NCBI GenBank assembly: GCA_039026915.1
Contig: JBCCLJ010000009.1
Coordinates: 4,092 to 68,091 of the forward strand
DNA: 64,000 nt
Origin: JBCCLJ01 sp039026915
GTDB lineage: Bacteria; Acidobacteriota; Thermoanaerobaculia; Multivoradales; Multivoraceae
Direction: 5' to 3'
The position numbers and the translations under genes are program-made. Under the pieces are notes generated by a model. It ran no database searches and was not told the origin of the DNA. It saw only the letters and a program-made list of their open reading frames with translations. Within the stretch, counting starts at the first letter, position 1. Each line of letters opens with the position of its first letter. Of the stretch, positions 26,879 to 35,735 are shown one piece after another.

Positions 26879-27577
26879 ATGGCCGCGATCACGAAGACCC
26901 AAAAGCCTCCGGAAATGAGCCGTGTCGAGCGCAAGAAGGCCCGAACTCGAGCTCGCATCGTCGAAGCCGCGGAGCGCTTGATGCGACAGCACGGCGTCGA
27001 GGCGGTGACGATTCAGGACATCACCGAGGCCGCCGACATCGGTCACGGCACCTTCTACCTCTACTTCAAGACGAAAGATCAGGTGCTCCGGCCGCTGATC
27101 GAGCGTCTCTCCGAGGACGTGCACGCCGAGGTGGACCGCGCAGCGGCAGGCTCGCGAGACCCGGCCGAGCGCATGGCGCTGGGCCTGCGCATTCTGCTGC
27201 GTACGATCGCCGAGGACCCGCTGTGGGGCTGGTATGCCTCCTGCTCTGGAACGCCCTTCAGCCGACTCGTCGCCGACATGGGTGCTCCTCCTGCCGAGGA
27301 CATGGAACGCGGCATGGAGACCGGGAGGTTCCACTTCTCCAACTTCCAGGCGACCTCGAGCTTCATCGACGGCGCGCTGGTGGGCGTCGTCCGTTCGCTC
27401 ACGGCGGGCACTCAGGTGGAAGAGATCGCCGACAACACGGCCGAGCTCGTCCTCCGGGTCCTCGGGCTCGATGCCGAAGAGGCGAGACGAATCGTGCGTC
27501 GCCCGCTCGACCTCGACGAGGCTCGGAGCCAGGGCTCGCAGAGGCGAGCCCGCCGGCCAGACGTCTCGTCGCCCTGA
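26879..27577 (+). CDS. TetR/AcrR family repressor
   Basis: 232 residues. DNA-binding domain at about 20-70: RARIVEAAERLMRQHGVEAVTIQ, then DITEAADIGHGTFYLYFKTKDQVL, the canonical TetR helix-turn-helix. The C-terminal half should bind a small effector. It is preceded by two palindromes sharing GACT-NN-AGTC, indicating autorepression. The three following genes (flavin monooxygenase, carboxymuconolactone decarboxylase family, GST) are probably its regulon, so the inducer may be an aromatic or cyclic compound (inference). Confidence 0.9.
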   Translation: MAAITKTQKPPEMSRVERKKARTRARIVEAAERLMRQHGVEAVTIQDITEAADIGHGTFYLYFKTKDQVLRPLIERLSEDVHAEVDRAAAGSRDPAERMALGLRILLRTIAEDPLWGWYASCSGTPFSRLVADMGAPPAEDMERGMETGRFHFSNFQATSSFIDGALVGVVRSLTAGTQVEEIADNTAELVLRVLGLDAEEARRIVRRPLDLDEARSQGSQRRARRPDVSSP

Positions 27578-27654
27578 GTCCCTCTGACGCACCGGCGCGA
27601 GCCGTTCGGTGCGACACCGCAGAAAAACGAAGTCCGATACAAGGAGACAGGAAA

Positions 27655-28860
27655 ATGCTCGAACCCACCTCTCCCCGTGCCCCGAGTGACGCATCTCCAG
27701 CGCGGCACGCAGAGCTCATCGAAGCCGCACATCGTCTCGCCCCTCTCCTGCGCGAGAAGGCCCGTGAAGCCGAGATAGCCCGCAAGCCGCTCGACGAGGT
27801 CATCGAGGCGCTGCGCGAGAGCGGCATCTTCTCCCTCATGGTGCCGGAGCGCTTCGGTGGCCACGAGGCGGACCTCGACACCTTCTTCGAGGTCGCGCTG
27901 ATTCTGTCCAGGGCGGACGCGTCCATGGGATGGCTCTCCGCCTTCTACATGGAGCACACGTTCTGGTTCTGCGGCTTCGAGGAGGAGTTTCAGAAGGAGC
28001 TGTTTGCCGACCGGTCCTACGTGCTGGCACCGGCGACGCTCAACCTCAGCGGAGGCACGGCTCAGGCCGTCGATGGCGGCTATCGCGTGAGCGGCTGCTG
28101 GCAGTGGGGTACCGGAATTCACCACGCCGACTGGGTCCTCGTCGGTGCGCCCGCGATGGCCGAGGACGGTAGCGTTGCACCGCTCTTTTTTGCCGTCCCG
28201 CGCGAAGAGGTCGAAGCTGTCGACACATGGTACGTCGCCGGCATGTGCTCCACCGGCTCGTTCGACATCAAGATCGACGACGTCTTCGTGCCGAAAGAGC
28301 GCGTCGTCGAGATGCTGGACCTGATCAATGCGACGAGCGCGCGTCAGATCCACGAGGGCCCCCTGTACCGCACGCCGCTGGTGCCGATCCTCGGTTTCGC
28401 TTCCGCTCTCGCCATGCTGGGAGCGGCGCAGGGAGCGCTGGAGGCCTACCAGAGCCAGACCAAGGCGAAGATCGCCGCCAACGAGCAGCGTGCCGGCGGA
28501 ACCATCACAGACGAAGGCAAGCCCGCCGTCGTGGCTGCGGCTGCGCTCGACATCGAAGCGGCCGAGCTGATGCTGCGCAGCGTTCTGCACGACGTCATGG
28601 AACAGCGAGACGAGGCCTGCCGCGAGACGAGGGGCAGCTGGATGTCGCGCATGTCTCACGCCGTGTTCATGTGCCGAAGCGCGGTTCAGGACATCGTCTC
28701 CGTCACCGGAGCCAGCGGCAGCCGCCTCGAAAGTCCGATTCAGAAGGCGCTGCGAGACATTTCGACGGGTTCCAATCACGTCATCTTCGATCGCGAATCC
28801 AGATACGCCGACTACGGACGCACGCTCCTGGATCAGCCCGTCCAGAGCATGCTCGTCTGA
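27655..28860 (+). CDS. Acyl-CoA dehydrogenase-fold flavin monooxygenase (group D, HsaA/HpaB-like)
   Basis: 401 residues with the acyl-CoA dehydrogenase fold. Features: FSLMVPERFGGHEAD, the flavin segment around WQWGTGIHHADWVLVGA, and MCSTGSFDIKIDDVFVP. The catalytic Glu of true dehydrogenases is not apparent, and the length matches flavin-dependent hydroxylases such as HsaA, which use reduced flavin from a partner reductase. A role in hydroxylating an aromatic or steroid-derived ring is likely. ATG 27655 follows AAGGAGACAGGAAA. It lies 77 bp after the TetR and 11 bp before the next gene. Confidence 0.78.
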   Translation: MLEPTSPRAPSDASPARHAELIEAAHRLAPLLREKAREAEIARKPLDEVIEALRESGIFSLMVPERFGGHEADLDTFFEVALILSRADASMGWLSAFYMEHTFWFCGFEEEFQKELFADRSYVLAPATLNLSGGTAQAVDGGYRVSGCWQWGTGIHHADWVLVGAPAMAEDGSVAPLFFAVPREEVEAVDTWYVAGMCSTGSFDIKIDDVFVPKERVVEMLDLINATSARQIHEGPLYRTPLVPILGFASALAMLGAAQGALEAYQSQTKAKIAANEQRAGGTITDEGKPAVVAAAALDIEAAELMLRSVLHDVMEQRDEACRETRGSWMSRMSHAVFMCRSAVQDIVSVTGASGSRLESPIQKALRDISTGSNHVIFDRESRYADYGRTLLDQPVQSMLV

Positions 28861-28871
28861 GGCTGCGCGCG

Positions 28872-29495
28872 ATGAACGTCTCCAGCCGGTCGCTCACATC
28901 CCGCCTTGGACACAAGGATTCGAGGCGCCTGCCGATGCTGTCGCCGCGCGCGGCAGCAAAGGCCGCGGCTCAGGTCGGCCTTCCCGAGCTGAAGACGGCC
29001 GCGTCCATCTACCGCGTACTGCTCCACCAGCCTCGGCTCGCGCGACAGATCAACGACCTGTTCGAAACGCTCCTGATGGAGTGCGACCTCGATGCGCGTC
29101 TGCGGGAGCTCGTCGTGCTGCGCATCGGCTGGACCAACGAGGGAGTCTATGAGTGGACCCAGCACTGGCGGATCGCCCAGCAGATCGGCATCGAAGAGTG
29201 CGATCTGCTGGCCGTCAGGGACTGGCGGGAGCATGGCCACTGGTCGCGAGAGGACACCGCTGCGCTGCGTGCGACCGACGAGATCCTGGCCGACGGCGTC
29301 ATCTCACCCGAGACCTGGGCGCTCTGTTGCGAGACCCTGCCCAGCGACCGTCAGCGACTGGAGCTCGTGGTGACGATCGGCACCTGGAAGATGATCTCCG
29401 ACCTCCTCAAGTGTCTCGAGGTACCGCTCGAAGACGGTCTCGAGCCTTGGCCGCCGCACGGCGAGTCTCCCGCATCGCTGGCCCACAGCGCCTGA
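28872..29495 (+). CDS. Carboxymuconolactone decarboxylase family protein
   Basis: 207 residues of the AhpD/CMD fold: ASIYRVLLHQPRLARQINDLFETLL, LRELVVLRIGWTNEGVYEWTQHWRIA, then two later helices. The typical Cys-x-x-Cys of AhpD is replaced (region NEGVYEWTQHW), so peroxidase activity is unlikely and a decarboxylase- or lactone-type role is possible. It lies 11 bp after the flavin monooxygenase, which suggests action on the hydroxylated product. Confidence 0.8.
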   Translation: MNVSSRSLTSRLGHKDSRRLPMLSPRAAAKAAAQVGLPELKTAASIYRVLLHQPRLARQINDLFETLLMECDLDARLRELVVLRIGWTNEGVYEWTQHWRIAQQIGIEECDLLAVRDWREHGHWSREDTAALRATDEILADGVISPETWALCCETLPSDRQRLELVVTIGTWKMISDLLKCLEVPLEDGLEPWPPHGESPASLAHSA

Positions 29496-29586
29496 ACGCC
29501 CGCCCGCTGCGACTCGTCGCGGCGCCGCGCGAGCGCTCCGTCTCCCCAACGTTCCTGAAGGCAGGACCGAACGAGGACCCGAGATC

Positions 29587-30666
29587 ATGAGCCTTCTTCT
29601 CTACAGCTTCCTTGGACTCGTCGCCGTCGGACTCCTGTGGTTCGCCGTCGAGAAGAGACGCCGGCGGATCCGGCCGATCACCGGCGGCATCGACCGTTCG
29701 ACGACGCTTCCGCACACCGAGGCGGTCGAGCTGTACAGCAACAGCTTCTCGCACTGCTCACGCAAGGTTCGTCTGGTGCTCGCGGAGCTCGGGATCGAAG
29801 CCAAGCATCATTCGATCGACCTGATCGAGACGGGTTGGTACCAGACCATCAGCGCCGAGTATCTGAAGGTGAACCCCTCGGGCCTCGTTCCGACGCTCGT
29901 CCATCAGGGGCATCCGGTCTTCGAGTCCGACGACATCCTCACCTACGCCCAGTCCATCGCCGACGCCGACGCGCCACAGCTGGTGCCCGCCGACGAGCGT
30001 CGCGAGGCAGAGATGCAGGAGTGGCTGCACTTCTGCGCGATCGTCAGCGCCGATCTGATGGGCGGCATGAAGGAGCGAGCGGGCGCTTGTATTCCCGGCC
30101 TGACGATGCCCCTCTTCATCACCAGCATCCGATACATCCACCTGCGCCGGATCCTCGTCGGCTTTCTCTTCCACCACACCGTCAAGAGCCCCACACTCTT
30201 CTTCACTTTCAAGGTGCTCGGCCTCCGGCGAATGATGCGAGTCAGCAAGCTCCGAGAGCTGGTCCATGCGAGTCGCGACGCGATGCGCACGCACCTCGAC
30301 ACGATCGACCGCTCGCTGGCCGAGCACGGCAAGCCGTGGATTCTGGGAGAGTCCTACAGCCTGGCCGACGTCTCGATCAGCTGCATGCTTCTTCGGCTCG
30401 AAGAAACGGGCTGGCTACGTTGGTTTCACGCATCGGCCAGCCTCCCTCACCTGAGCGCCTACTACGATCGTCTGAAGGCACGCTCGGCATGGAAAGAAGC
30501 GATCGAAGCCCACGCCCACCCGATCGTCACGCAGGCAAGGAACGACCTCGAGCAGATCGTCGAGACGGATCCCGAGCTCGCGGAGGTCGTCTACGGCCCA
30601 CTCACGCGCTCGGAAGCGCCGGGGCTCGATGTGCCGCAACAGAGTGCTGCGACCGCATCGAGCTGA
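29587..30666 (+). CDS. Membrane-anchored glutathione S-transferase
   Basis: 359 residues. One N-terminal membrane helix (about 3-20, LLLYSFLGLVAVGLLWFAV) is followed by a basic stretch. The GST N-domain then reads ELYSNSFSHCSRKVRLVLAELGIEAK through NPSGLVPTLVHQGHPVFESDDIL; the S-x2-C-x-K active-site pattern resembles GSTs with catalytic Cys or Ser. The GST C-domain includes HGKPWILGESYSLADVSISCML with a long insertion between. Likely handles electrophiles made by the upstream monooxygenase; last gene of the TetR cluster. Confidence 0.82.
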   Translation: MSLLLYSFLGLVAVGLLWFAVEKRRRRIRPITGGIDRSTTLPHTEAVELYSNSFSHCSRKVRLVLAELGIEAKHHSIDLIETGWYQTISAEYLKVNPSGLVPTLVHQGHPVFESDDILTYAQSIADADAPQLVPADERREAEMQEWLHFCAIVSADLMGGMKERAGACIPGLTMPLFITSIRYIHLRRILVGFLFHHTVKSPTLFFTFKVLGLRRMMRVSKLRELVHASRDAMRTHLDTIDRSLAEHGKPWILGESYSLADVSISCMLLRLEETGWLRWFHASASLPHLSAYYDRLKARSAWKEAIEAHAHPIVTQARNDLEQIVETDPELAEVVYGPLTRSEAPGLDVPQQSAATASS

Positions 30667-30676
30667 AGCAGCCGTC

Positions 30677-31555
30677 TCAGCCCGAAGCCAGCCGCTCCAG
30701 CTTCTCCGGGTTCCGGACGAAGTAGAGGCGGGTGACGAGTCCGTCCACCGTGTCGATCAGAACGCACTGATCGAGCGCCCGGTCGACGTCGATCAGAAGC
30801 CCCGGTCGACCGTTGATCGACGCAGCGCGAACGCTGATCTCAGCGCCATCTGCCTGCTGCTTCCGAGCGATGCCGAAGACGAAGCGCGTCACCTTGTCTC
30901 GACCGTAGATCGGGTTGAGCGCCGCGAGAACCTTGCCACCCCCGTCAGAGAGTGCGATCGCCTCCTCGGCCAGGAGCCCTGAGAACGTCTCGACGTCGCC
31001 CGTCATCACGGCCGCCACGAAACCCTCGAGGAGCCTCCGATGCTCGGCCGCGTCCACCTCGGTCGTGCGCTCCTCACTACGGACCGCGAGGCGCGCCCGC
31101 GACACCAGCTTCCGACAGGTCGCTTCCTTCCGCTCCAGCACCGCGGCGATCTCGCTGTAGGAGGCGTCGAAGACGTCGTGCAGGAGAAAGGCGGCTCTCT
31201 CCGCCGGACTCAGGCGCTCCAGCGAGAGCAGCAGAGCGTAGGAGAGATCCTCGGCGAGCTGGGCGGTCGTGTGCGGAGACAGCTCCGCAGCGTCCGTCAC
31301 CGGCTCGGGTAGCCAGGGGCCGACGTAGACCTCGCGCTGTGCTCGAGCCGACTTCAATCGGTCGAGACAGAGGCGCGTGGTCACCCGCACCAGAAAGGCC
31401 TCTGCGTTCTCGATCTCTTCGGATTCCAGGACCCGCCAGCGGAGCCATGCGTCCTGGACGACGTCCTCTGCCTCGCCCCGAGCTCCGAGCATCCGGTAGG
31501 CGAGTCCCGTGAGTCGACCGCGATGCTCTTCGAAGAGCTCCGTCTGGCGATCCAT
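30677..31555 (-). CDS. ECF41-family sigma factor (SigJ-like, SnoaL-type C-terminal extension)
   Basis: 292 residues: sigma region 2 (RGRLTGLAYRMLGARGEAEDVVQDAWLRW), the linker motif WLPEPV, region 4 (LSPAERAAFLLHDVFDASYSEIAAVL), and a C-terminal SnoaL-like domain carrying DGGGK. WLPEP plus DGGGK are hallmarks of the ECF41 group, which has no anti-sigma factor and is controlled by its own C-terminal extension. ECF41 genes characteristically neighbour carboxymuconolactone decarboxylase, oxidoreductase or epimerase genes; the gene 5 bp upstream is such a decarboxylase-family protein. Confidence 0.92.
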   Translation of the reverse strand: MDRQTELFEEHRGRLTGLAYRMLGARGEAEDVVQDAWLRWRVLESEEIENAEAFLVRVTTRLCLDRLKSARAQREVYVGPWLPEPVTDAAELSPHTTAQLAEDLSYALLLSLERLSPAERAAFLLHDVFDASYSEIAAVLERKEATCRKLVSRARLAVRSEERTTEVDAAEHRRLLEGFVAAVMTGDVETFSGLLAEEAIALSDGGGKVLAALNPIYGRDKVTRFVFGIARKQQADGAEISVRAASINGRPGLLIDVDRALDQCVLIDTVDGLVTRLYFVRNPEKLERLASG

Positions 31556-31560
31556 CGAGC

Positions 31561-32133
31561 TCAGGCCTCGGCAGCGGCGACGTCCCAGGCAGCCGGCGGC
31601 CTGGAGACCTCGACGGCCCGGGTGTCCACCCGTACGCGCCGGCACAGCTCTCCGTATCCCATGCCGGTCTTCACCACCGGATAGACCTGCGCCGTCGCGA
31701 ACGCGAGCGACAGTTCGACGACGGCTGCCTCGCCCCACAGCGCACGAGCCCGGTCCCGCGCTGCGGCGAGTGCGTCCCGATCACTCGCCAGCGCGCGAGC
31801 GAACGCGGCTCCGACCCGGGCCGGCTCGTCGAGGACGCTGCCGCGATCCTCCAGCACGGCGGCGATCTGTTCGTCCGGCATGCCCGCTTCCCGCGCCATC
31901 TCGACGCACAGCTGCGTGCAGGGGCCGCAGTCGGCGCTCGCGGCCGCGATCAGCGTGGTTGCGAAGTAGGCATCGAGCGGGACTGCCGACCGATGGCTCG
32001 ATACCGCCTGCAGACGCCCAAACTTGAAGAAAGCTGCGGGCGACTCGGCCAACATGGCCTCCATGTAGCTGACGTCGTAGCTGTATCTCCTGGAAAACCG
32101 AGCCAGAAACTTCCTTGCGATCCACTGCTTCAT
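31561..32133 (-). CDS. Carboxymuconolactone decarboxylase/AhpD-like protein of the ECF41 operon
   Basis: 190 residues. The AhpD-type redox motif is visible as CGPCTQLCVEMAREAG (C-x2-C), a candidate peroxidase or thiol-disulfide site. It is the COE-type partner gene expected beside an ECF41 sigma factor and its probable regulatory target. Its ATG overlaps the stop of the upstream membrane-protein gene (ATGA), and the sigma gene starts 5 bp after its stop, so all three are translationally linked. Confidence 0.85.
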   Translation of the reverse strand: MKQWIARKFLARFSRRYSYDVSYMEAMLAESPAAFFKFGRLQAVSSHRSAVPLDAYFATTLIAAASADCGPCTQLCVEMAREAGMPDEQIAAVLEDRGSVLDEPARVGAAFARALASDRDALAAARDRARALWGEAAVVELSLAFATAQVYPVVKTGMGYGELCRRVRVDTRAVEVSRPPAAWDVAAAEA

Positions 32134-32543
32134 TGCACGTCCTCACGTATCGGTGTCGCATCCGACAGCGGCGACGGCCAGGTCAGAGCTACGGCCAGAA
32201 GCGCCGGCAGCACGATCGCCGTGAGCTCGAACGCCACGAGGTGGCTTCGACCCACGATCAGGCCCCAGACGTGCAGTCCGGCGTGGAGCGCCGGAAACGC
32301 AGCTCCCGCCAAACCGACGCTGCGCCACGCACCGCGGAGAGCGGCCGCAAACAAAGCGAGTGCCGAAGAGACGAAGGCCAGGCCCACGTCCCACACGAGG
32401 TGGGAGTTGAAGGACCCGGTCTGCGCAACTCCCGGCGTCGCCTCGAACCACGATCGAGCGTCGATCAGCATCGGCAGCCCGTTGACGAAGCAGAAGAGGC
32501 CCAGCAGCCCGACCAGAACTCTTCGCGCCTTCTCTCTTGTCAT
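32130..32543 (-). CDS. Small membrane protein, first gene of the ECF41 operon
   Basis: 137 residues with four membrane helices (LVGLLGLFCFVNGLPML, VWDVGLAFVSSALALFAAAL, LAGAAFPALHAGLHVWGLI, LTAIVLPALLAVALTW). No family with known function is recognised. ATG 32543 is used; an in-frame ATG at 32582 with AGAGGG upstream is an alternative and would add 13 residues. It overlaps the next gene by ATGA and lies directly behind an ECF41-like promoter. Confidence 0.7.
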   Translation of the reverse strand: MTREKARRVLVGLLGLFCFVNGLPMLIDARSWFEATPGVAQTGSFNSHLVWDVGLAFVSSALALFAAALRGAWRSVGLAGAAFPALHAGLHVWGLIVGRSHLVAFELTAIVLPALLAVALTWPSPLSDATPIREDVQ

Positions 32544-32600
32544 GGCTCGCCAGCCTTTCGCTGTCGTCGAGAACACCCCCATGGCGCCCTCTGCACCTCA

Positions 32601-32627
32601 GACGAGGTACCTCCTCTGTCTGTGACC
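32601..32627 (-). promoter_or_regulatory. ECF41-type promoter of the three-gene operon
   Basis: Read on the minus strand: GGTCACA (32627-32621), 16-bp spacer, CGTC (32604-32601). The published ECF41 target, as I recall it, is TGTCACA-N16-CGTC, so only one base differs and the spacer is exact. Autoregulation by the sigma factor at the operon's end follows. Confidence 0.75.
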
Positions 32628-32656
32628 GGTGACGACGACTTTGTTCGAACGAGCCT

Positions 32657-33952
32657 TCAGCCTTCGTCCTTGACGACGACGCCGTCCTTCATGACGAACG
32701 AGACGCTTTCGATGTTCTGCATGCGCTCGATCGGGCTCTCGGGCGAGGCCACGAGGTCCGCCTTCTTGCCCGGTTTCAGGCTGCCGAGCTCTTCTTCGAG
32801 ACCCAGCATCATCGCGCTGTGGAGGGTGCCAGCGCGCAGAACTTCCCAGGGGTCACGCACTCGCTTGGCGAGCGCCGTGAATTCGCGAATCGCCTGCTCC
32901 ATGGGAAAGATGGGGTCCGAGCCGATGACCAGGAGCACGCCGGCCTGCTCGGCGTTGGCGATCGAGCGGGCGTGAAACTTGGAGACCCGCTTCGCCTTCA
33001 TGAGGTTGTTCTCCGAGATCCCTCCGGTGGCTCCGCGCTCCAGGATCCAGTCGACGACGTAGACGGTGGGCACGTAGAAGGTCCCCTTCTCCGCCATCAG
33101 AGCGGCCGTCTCCGCCGTCATGATCGTTCCGTGCTCGACGGAATCGAAGCCCGCTTCGACGGCGCCGCGAATACCGGCGTCACCGTGAGCGTGAGCCGTG
33201 ATCTTCTTGCCGTGCCGATGGGTCTCTTCGGCAAAGGCGCGAAACTCCTCCGCGGTGTAGGCGGCCACCTCGGGGTCATCGTTCTGCGACATCACGCCAC
33301 CCGAGGCCATGACCTTGATCCAGTCGGCGCCGTACTTGATCTCTTCGCGGACGGCGCGACGCACCTCGTCGACGCCGTCGGCGATCTTCGGCCCGAGAAC
33401 CGGATGCGGGAGATCCGGAGAGTAGCTGTTGAAGTCGCCGTGACCTCCGACCGGTGAGATCGCGTATGGAGCGACGAGCATTCGAGGCCCTGTGAACCAA
33501 CCGCGATCGATGGCATTACGAAGCTCGATTCCGGCGTAGTGGTAATCCATGTCGCCGGGCACGCGCACCGTCGTGAATCCGAGTCCGAGAAGCGTCTCGA
33601 GATTGCGAAGCCCCATCAGCGCGTTGTAGGCACTCGACTGGGTTGGAGCGCTCTGGTCGACCGTCTTGCCGAGCGTATCGATGAAGAGGTGCGTGTGGGT
33701 ATCCATCAAGCCCGGCATGCAGACCCGGTTTCCCAGATCGATGACGGTCGCTCCATCCGGGACGTCCAGCGAAGAGCCGACCGCCTCGATTCGGTCGCCG
33801 CGAACGAGCACCGAGACGTTCTTCCGCACGACGCGCTCTTCGACATCCAGGAGTCGGCCGCAGCGGACCTCCGTCGCTGGCTCCTCTTGGGCCGTGAGAG
33901 TCGAAGAGAGGACGAAGAGGGCGATGACGGCTCTGCAACCGAGAGTGAACAC
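32657..33952 (-). CDS. Exported amidohydrolase (imidazolonepropionase/Xaa-Pro dipeptidase-like)
   Basis: 431-residue metal-dependent hydrolase. A GTG at 33952 with AAGGAG nine bases upstream yields a signal peptide (AVIALFVLSSTLTAQ); longer in-frame starts do not. Metal ligands: DTHTHLF, the carboxylated-Lys candidate in DWIKVMASGG, HAHGDAG, VEHGT and the Asp in IGSDPIF. Secreted members of this subgroup cleave prolyl or other acyl-amino-acid bonds, but annotation varies and the substrate is unknown. It is downstream of the histidine kinase on the same strand (73 bp). Confidence 0.85.
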   Translation of the reverse strand: MFTLGCRAVIALFVLSSTLTAQEEPATEVRCGRLLDVEERVVRKNVSVLVRGDRIEAVGSSLDVPDGATVIDLGNRVCMPGLMDTHTHLFIDTLGKTVDQSAPTQSSAYNALMGLRNLETLLGLGFTTVRVPGDMDYHYAGIELRNAIDRGWFTGPRMLVAPYAISPVGGHGDFNSYSPDLPHPVLGPKIADGVDEVRRAVREEIKYGADWIKVMASGGVMSQNDDPEVAAYTAEEFRAFAEETHRHGKKITAHAHGDAGIRGAVEAGFDSVEHGTIMTAETAALMAEKGTFYVPTVYVVDWILERGATGGISENNLMKAKRVSKFHARSIANAEQAGVLLVIGSDPIFPMEQAIREFTALAKRVRDPWEVLRAGTLHSAMMLGLEEELGSLKPGKKADLVASPESPIERMQNIESVSFVMKDGVVVKDEG

Positions 33953-34025
33953 GTTCCAGAACTCCTTGCTTGTTGGGGCGGTGGCCAAACTGTAGCAATG
34001 GCTGCCCTGGCAGGAGAGCCGGGCG

Positions 34026-35735
34026 CTAAGCGGCGCCATGACGATCGACGAGCTCTTCGACGTCCCTGAGACGGAAGGGCTTGGTGAGAAAGACGTCGGG
34101 CCGGACGCCGCGCTCCCCCATGACGGACTCTTCGGCAAAGCCGCTGCAGATGGCGGTCAGCGTGTCGTCACCGGCCGCTCGCAGTTCTTCGAGCAGCTCG
34201 AGGCCGGTCTTCTCCGGCATCGAGTAGTCGAGAAGATAGAGATCGAAGGAGCTCTCCGCGCCGATGCGCTCGAGGGCTTCCGCCGCCGAGGACGCCGTCA
34301 CCACCTCGAAGCCTCCGCGCTCGAGAAGTGTCGAGAGGCTGTGCCGGATCGGCTCTTCGTCGTCGACGAGCAGAACGCGGTAGCGGTTCGCAGGATCGCG
34401 CAGCTCGGCGGATGAGTGCACAGCACCCGTCGGGGGGTCCGACTCCGGAAGCACGATCTGGATTCGCGTTCCGGCGCCCGGAGTTGTCTGGCAGCGCATC
34501 ACACCGCCAAAGCCCCGCACCAGCCCGAAGGTGGTCGCCAGGCCAAAGCCGTGCCCCGTCGTCTTCGTCGTGAAGTAGGGGTCGAATGCCCTCTCGAGAA
34601 CCTCGGACGACATCCCCGACCCGTTGTCCTGAACCTCGAGGAAGACTCCCGCGCCCTCGAACGGCTCGCCGAAGACGCGCCAGACACCGAGAGTCTCCAG
34701 AACGCACGAGTCCGCGGTCACGCGCAGTCGCCCCCCCGACTCGGGCAGCGCGTCCAGTGCGTTGTTGACGAGATTGGTCAGGCACTGGTGCAGAGCGCTC
34801 GAGTTGGCGCGCACGTACACCTCTTCTTCGGGGAGGATGAAATCGACGGCGATGTGCTTCGGGATGCCGGCGGTCAACAGCGGTCGCACCTCTTCGAAGA
34901 GGCTGACGAGGCCGAGCGCCGATTGCTCCGCCTGAGTCCGGCCTGCGTAAGCGAGCATCTGCCGGCAGATGCCCGCCAGCCGAGCGGTCGCCGCCTGGAT
35001 GTGGCGAATCTCCTCCGGCTCGTCGCCCCCGTCCGCGATCAGCTCCGAAAAAGCGCTGATCGACTGCAGCTGGTTGTTGAAGCCGTGCGCGACGCCCGCA
35101 GCAAGCAGGCCGAGGCCCTCCATCTTCTGCGCATGAACCAGCTGCTTCTCGGATGCAACACGGAGGGAGCGCTGCTCCTCGAGTTCAGCGATCTTCTCCG
35201 TCAGCTCTTCTTCCGCTTCCGCGGAGCTGCGCAGCAGCCCCTCGACGCCCGCGCGGGCGATCAGGCCGAAAACGGGCCCGAGGATCGCGACGTGGAGCGT
35301 ATTGAGATCGAGGGTGTAGCCGCTGGCGCTTCGGGCGATCACCAGGCCGAGAAGCGCGAGCGACACATACAGCGCGTAGGAGCGCCAGCTCACGAAACAG
35401 AGGGCTCCGACCATCATCAGAGCCGCCGGTGAGACCGCAGGATCATCCTCGATGAAGAGGGCGGCCATCCACGTAGCTGCCGAAGCTCCCAGCATCACAT
35501 AGAGCGAAAGCGCGTCCATCTGCACGGCGGTCCGAACCCGACGAATCGCCGGGATCACGAGAAGGAAACTCAGCCCGTAGATCAGCAGATAAGTGCCGTG
35601 CAGCTTCGGACGGCCCGGATAGGTCGTCCAGATCACGACCGCCGCGACGACACAGGCGATCGTTCCCAGCGGCAAGCTGCTGAGCATCCAGCGCCGTGCC
35701 AGCACGACGCGATGAGGAAGAGCATCGGACTGCAA
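34026..35735 (-). CDS. Hybrid sensor histidine kinase with C-terminal receiver domain
   Basis: 569 residues. About six membrane helices (1-170), a coiled coil, an H-box at GVAHGFNNQLQSI, an HATPase domain (LTNLVNNALDAL, DNGSGMSSEVLERAFDPYFTTK, GHGFGLATTFGLV) and a receiver domain (LLVDDEEPIR, phospho-acceptor LLDYSMPEKTG, conserved Lys in FLTKPF). The residue after the phospho-acceptor His is Gly rather than the usual Asp/Glu. The start is TTG at 35735 with AGGAG seven bases upstream. No separate response regulator is adjacent; the output partner is unknown. Confidence 0.88.
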   Translation of the reverse strand: MQSDALPHRVVLARRWMLSSLPLGTIACVVAAVVIWTTYPGRPKLHGTYLLIYGLSFLLVIPAIRRVRTAVQMDALSLYVMLGASAATWMAALFIEDDPAVSPAALMMVGALCFVSWRSYALYVSLALLGLVIARSASGYTLDLNTLHVAILGPVFGLIARAGVEGLLRSSAEAEEELTEKIAELEEQRSLRVASEKQLVHAQKMEGLGLLAAGVAHGFNNQLQSISAFSELIADGGDEPEEIRHIQAATARLAGICRQMLAYAGRTQAEQSALGLVSLFEEVRPLLTAGIPKHIAVDFILPEEEVYVRANSSALHQCLTNLVNNALDALPESGGRLRVTADSCVLETLGVWRVFGEPFEGAGVFLEVQDNGSGMSSEVLERAFDPYFTTKTTGHGFGLATTFGLVRGFGGVMRCQTTPGAGTRIQIVLPESDPPTGAVHSSAELRDPANRYRVLLVDDEEPIRHSLSTLLERGGFEVVTASSAAEALERIGAESSFDLYLLDYSMPEKTGLELLEELRAAGDDTLTAICSGFAEESVMGERGVRPDVFLTKPFRLRDVEELVDRHGAA

